This document shows, in pieces, positions 5,819 through 5,934 of a stretch of 5,934 nucleotides of DNA (the stretch's first letter is position 1; each line of letters begins with the position of its first letter). Position numbers and translations under genes: made by a program. The notes under the pieces were generated by a model. That model worked only from the letters and a program-made list of their open reading frames with translations. It made no database searches and was not told the origin of the DNA. The DNA comes from Candidatus Methanomethylicia archaeon (GTDB taxonomy: Archaea > Thermoproteota > Methanomethylicia > CALHIW01): positions 1 through 5,934 of the forward strand of contig CALHIW010000059.1 in assembly GCA_938030905.1 (NCBI GenBank), read 5' to 3'.

Positions 5819-5929
5819 ATGTCTGGGAGGGGTTGGGCTATCTTAACTGTTAGGAGGGCTATATCTGAGGGGGCTAGGGAGCTAGCCCATAATATGGGTT
5901 TAACTGTGGAAGAGCTTCAAATAAGCTGA
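5819..5929 (+). CDS. Possible ribbon-helix-helix antitoxin-like fragment
   Basis: A 36-residue frame with a strand, helix, turn, helix pattern: WAILTVRRAISEGARELA, then HNMGLTVEEL. This resembles CopG/VapB-type ribbon-helix-helix DNA-binding proteins. The frame closes with TGA at 5927. If one base has been lost near 5918-5920, the alternative frame continues as NKLMN to the window edge, which fits the second helix (EEL-x-NKLMN) better. So this may be a frameshifted gene rather than a complete small protein. Upstream in the same frame a 12-codon piece (from ATG 5771) ends at TAA 5807. A partner toxin, if any, would lie beyond the window. The local DNA is rich in GGG and AGG, unlike its neighbours. 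Low certainty. Confidence 0.3.
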   Translation: MSGRGWAILTVRRAISEGARELAHNMGLTVEELQIS

Positions 5930-5934
5930 TGAAT

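Overview
The window looks like a chromosomal accessory stretch from an AT-rich, probably thermophilic archaeon of the Thermoproteota (Crenarchaeota). The grounds are archaeal BRE/TATA promoters 25-30 bp upstream of likely starts, GGTG-type Shine-Dalgarno sites, a TTG start, heavy AGA/AGG/ATA codon use, a LysW amino-group carrier protein and Sulfolobales-like insertion-sequence debris. The genus cannot be fixed from sequence alone. The gene density is low for an archaeon: four intact genes in about 5.9 kb, with the rest mostly decayed sequence.

Layout. Positions 1-1110 hold no convincing gene. They contain a 69-bp miniature inverted-repeat element (643-711) with a perfect 9-bp flanking duplication. 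A stand-alone 57-residue lysW gene follows (1201-1374). Its ribosome-binding site lies inside a strong hairpin. Converging on it is a minus-strand gene of the ornithine cyclodeaminase/mu-crystallin family (1592-2548), which lacks the ornithine cyclodeaminase catalytic Asp. After an empty gap of nearly 400 bp comes a complete type 1 isopentenyl-diphosphate isomerase gene (3033-3557).

Positions 3537-4304 hold two back-to-back decayed fragments that I read as a DDE transposase. The plus-strand part carries in-frame stops and is recognisable mainly by its C-terminal motif. The minus-strand part may be the N-terminal half, inverted. A second miniature element (4348-4406) shares its termini with the first one and ends just upstream of the promoter of a FAD-dependent amine/amino-acid oxidoreductase (4453-5748), which is probably transcribed without a leader. 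The right edge (5819-5929) has a short ribbon-helix-helix-like reading frame that may be frameshifted.

How the genes fit together. They do not form an operon. Each intact gene has its own promoter, and the intergenic spaces have been shaped by insertions. Three of the products (LysW, the ketimine-reductase-like protein and the FAD oxidase) belong to amino or imino acid metabolism, but sequence alone does not show that they share a pathway. The isomerase belongs to isoprenoid lipid synthesis. I see no CRISPR array, tRNA, rRNA or clear defence operon. The most distinctive signals are the paired miniature elements, the hairpin over the lysW ribosome-binding site, and the type 1 isomerase in this setting.
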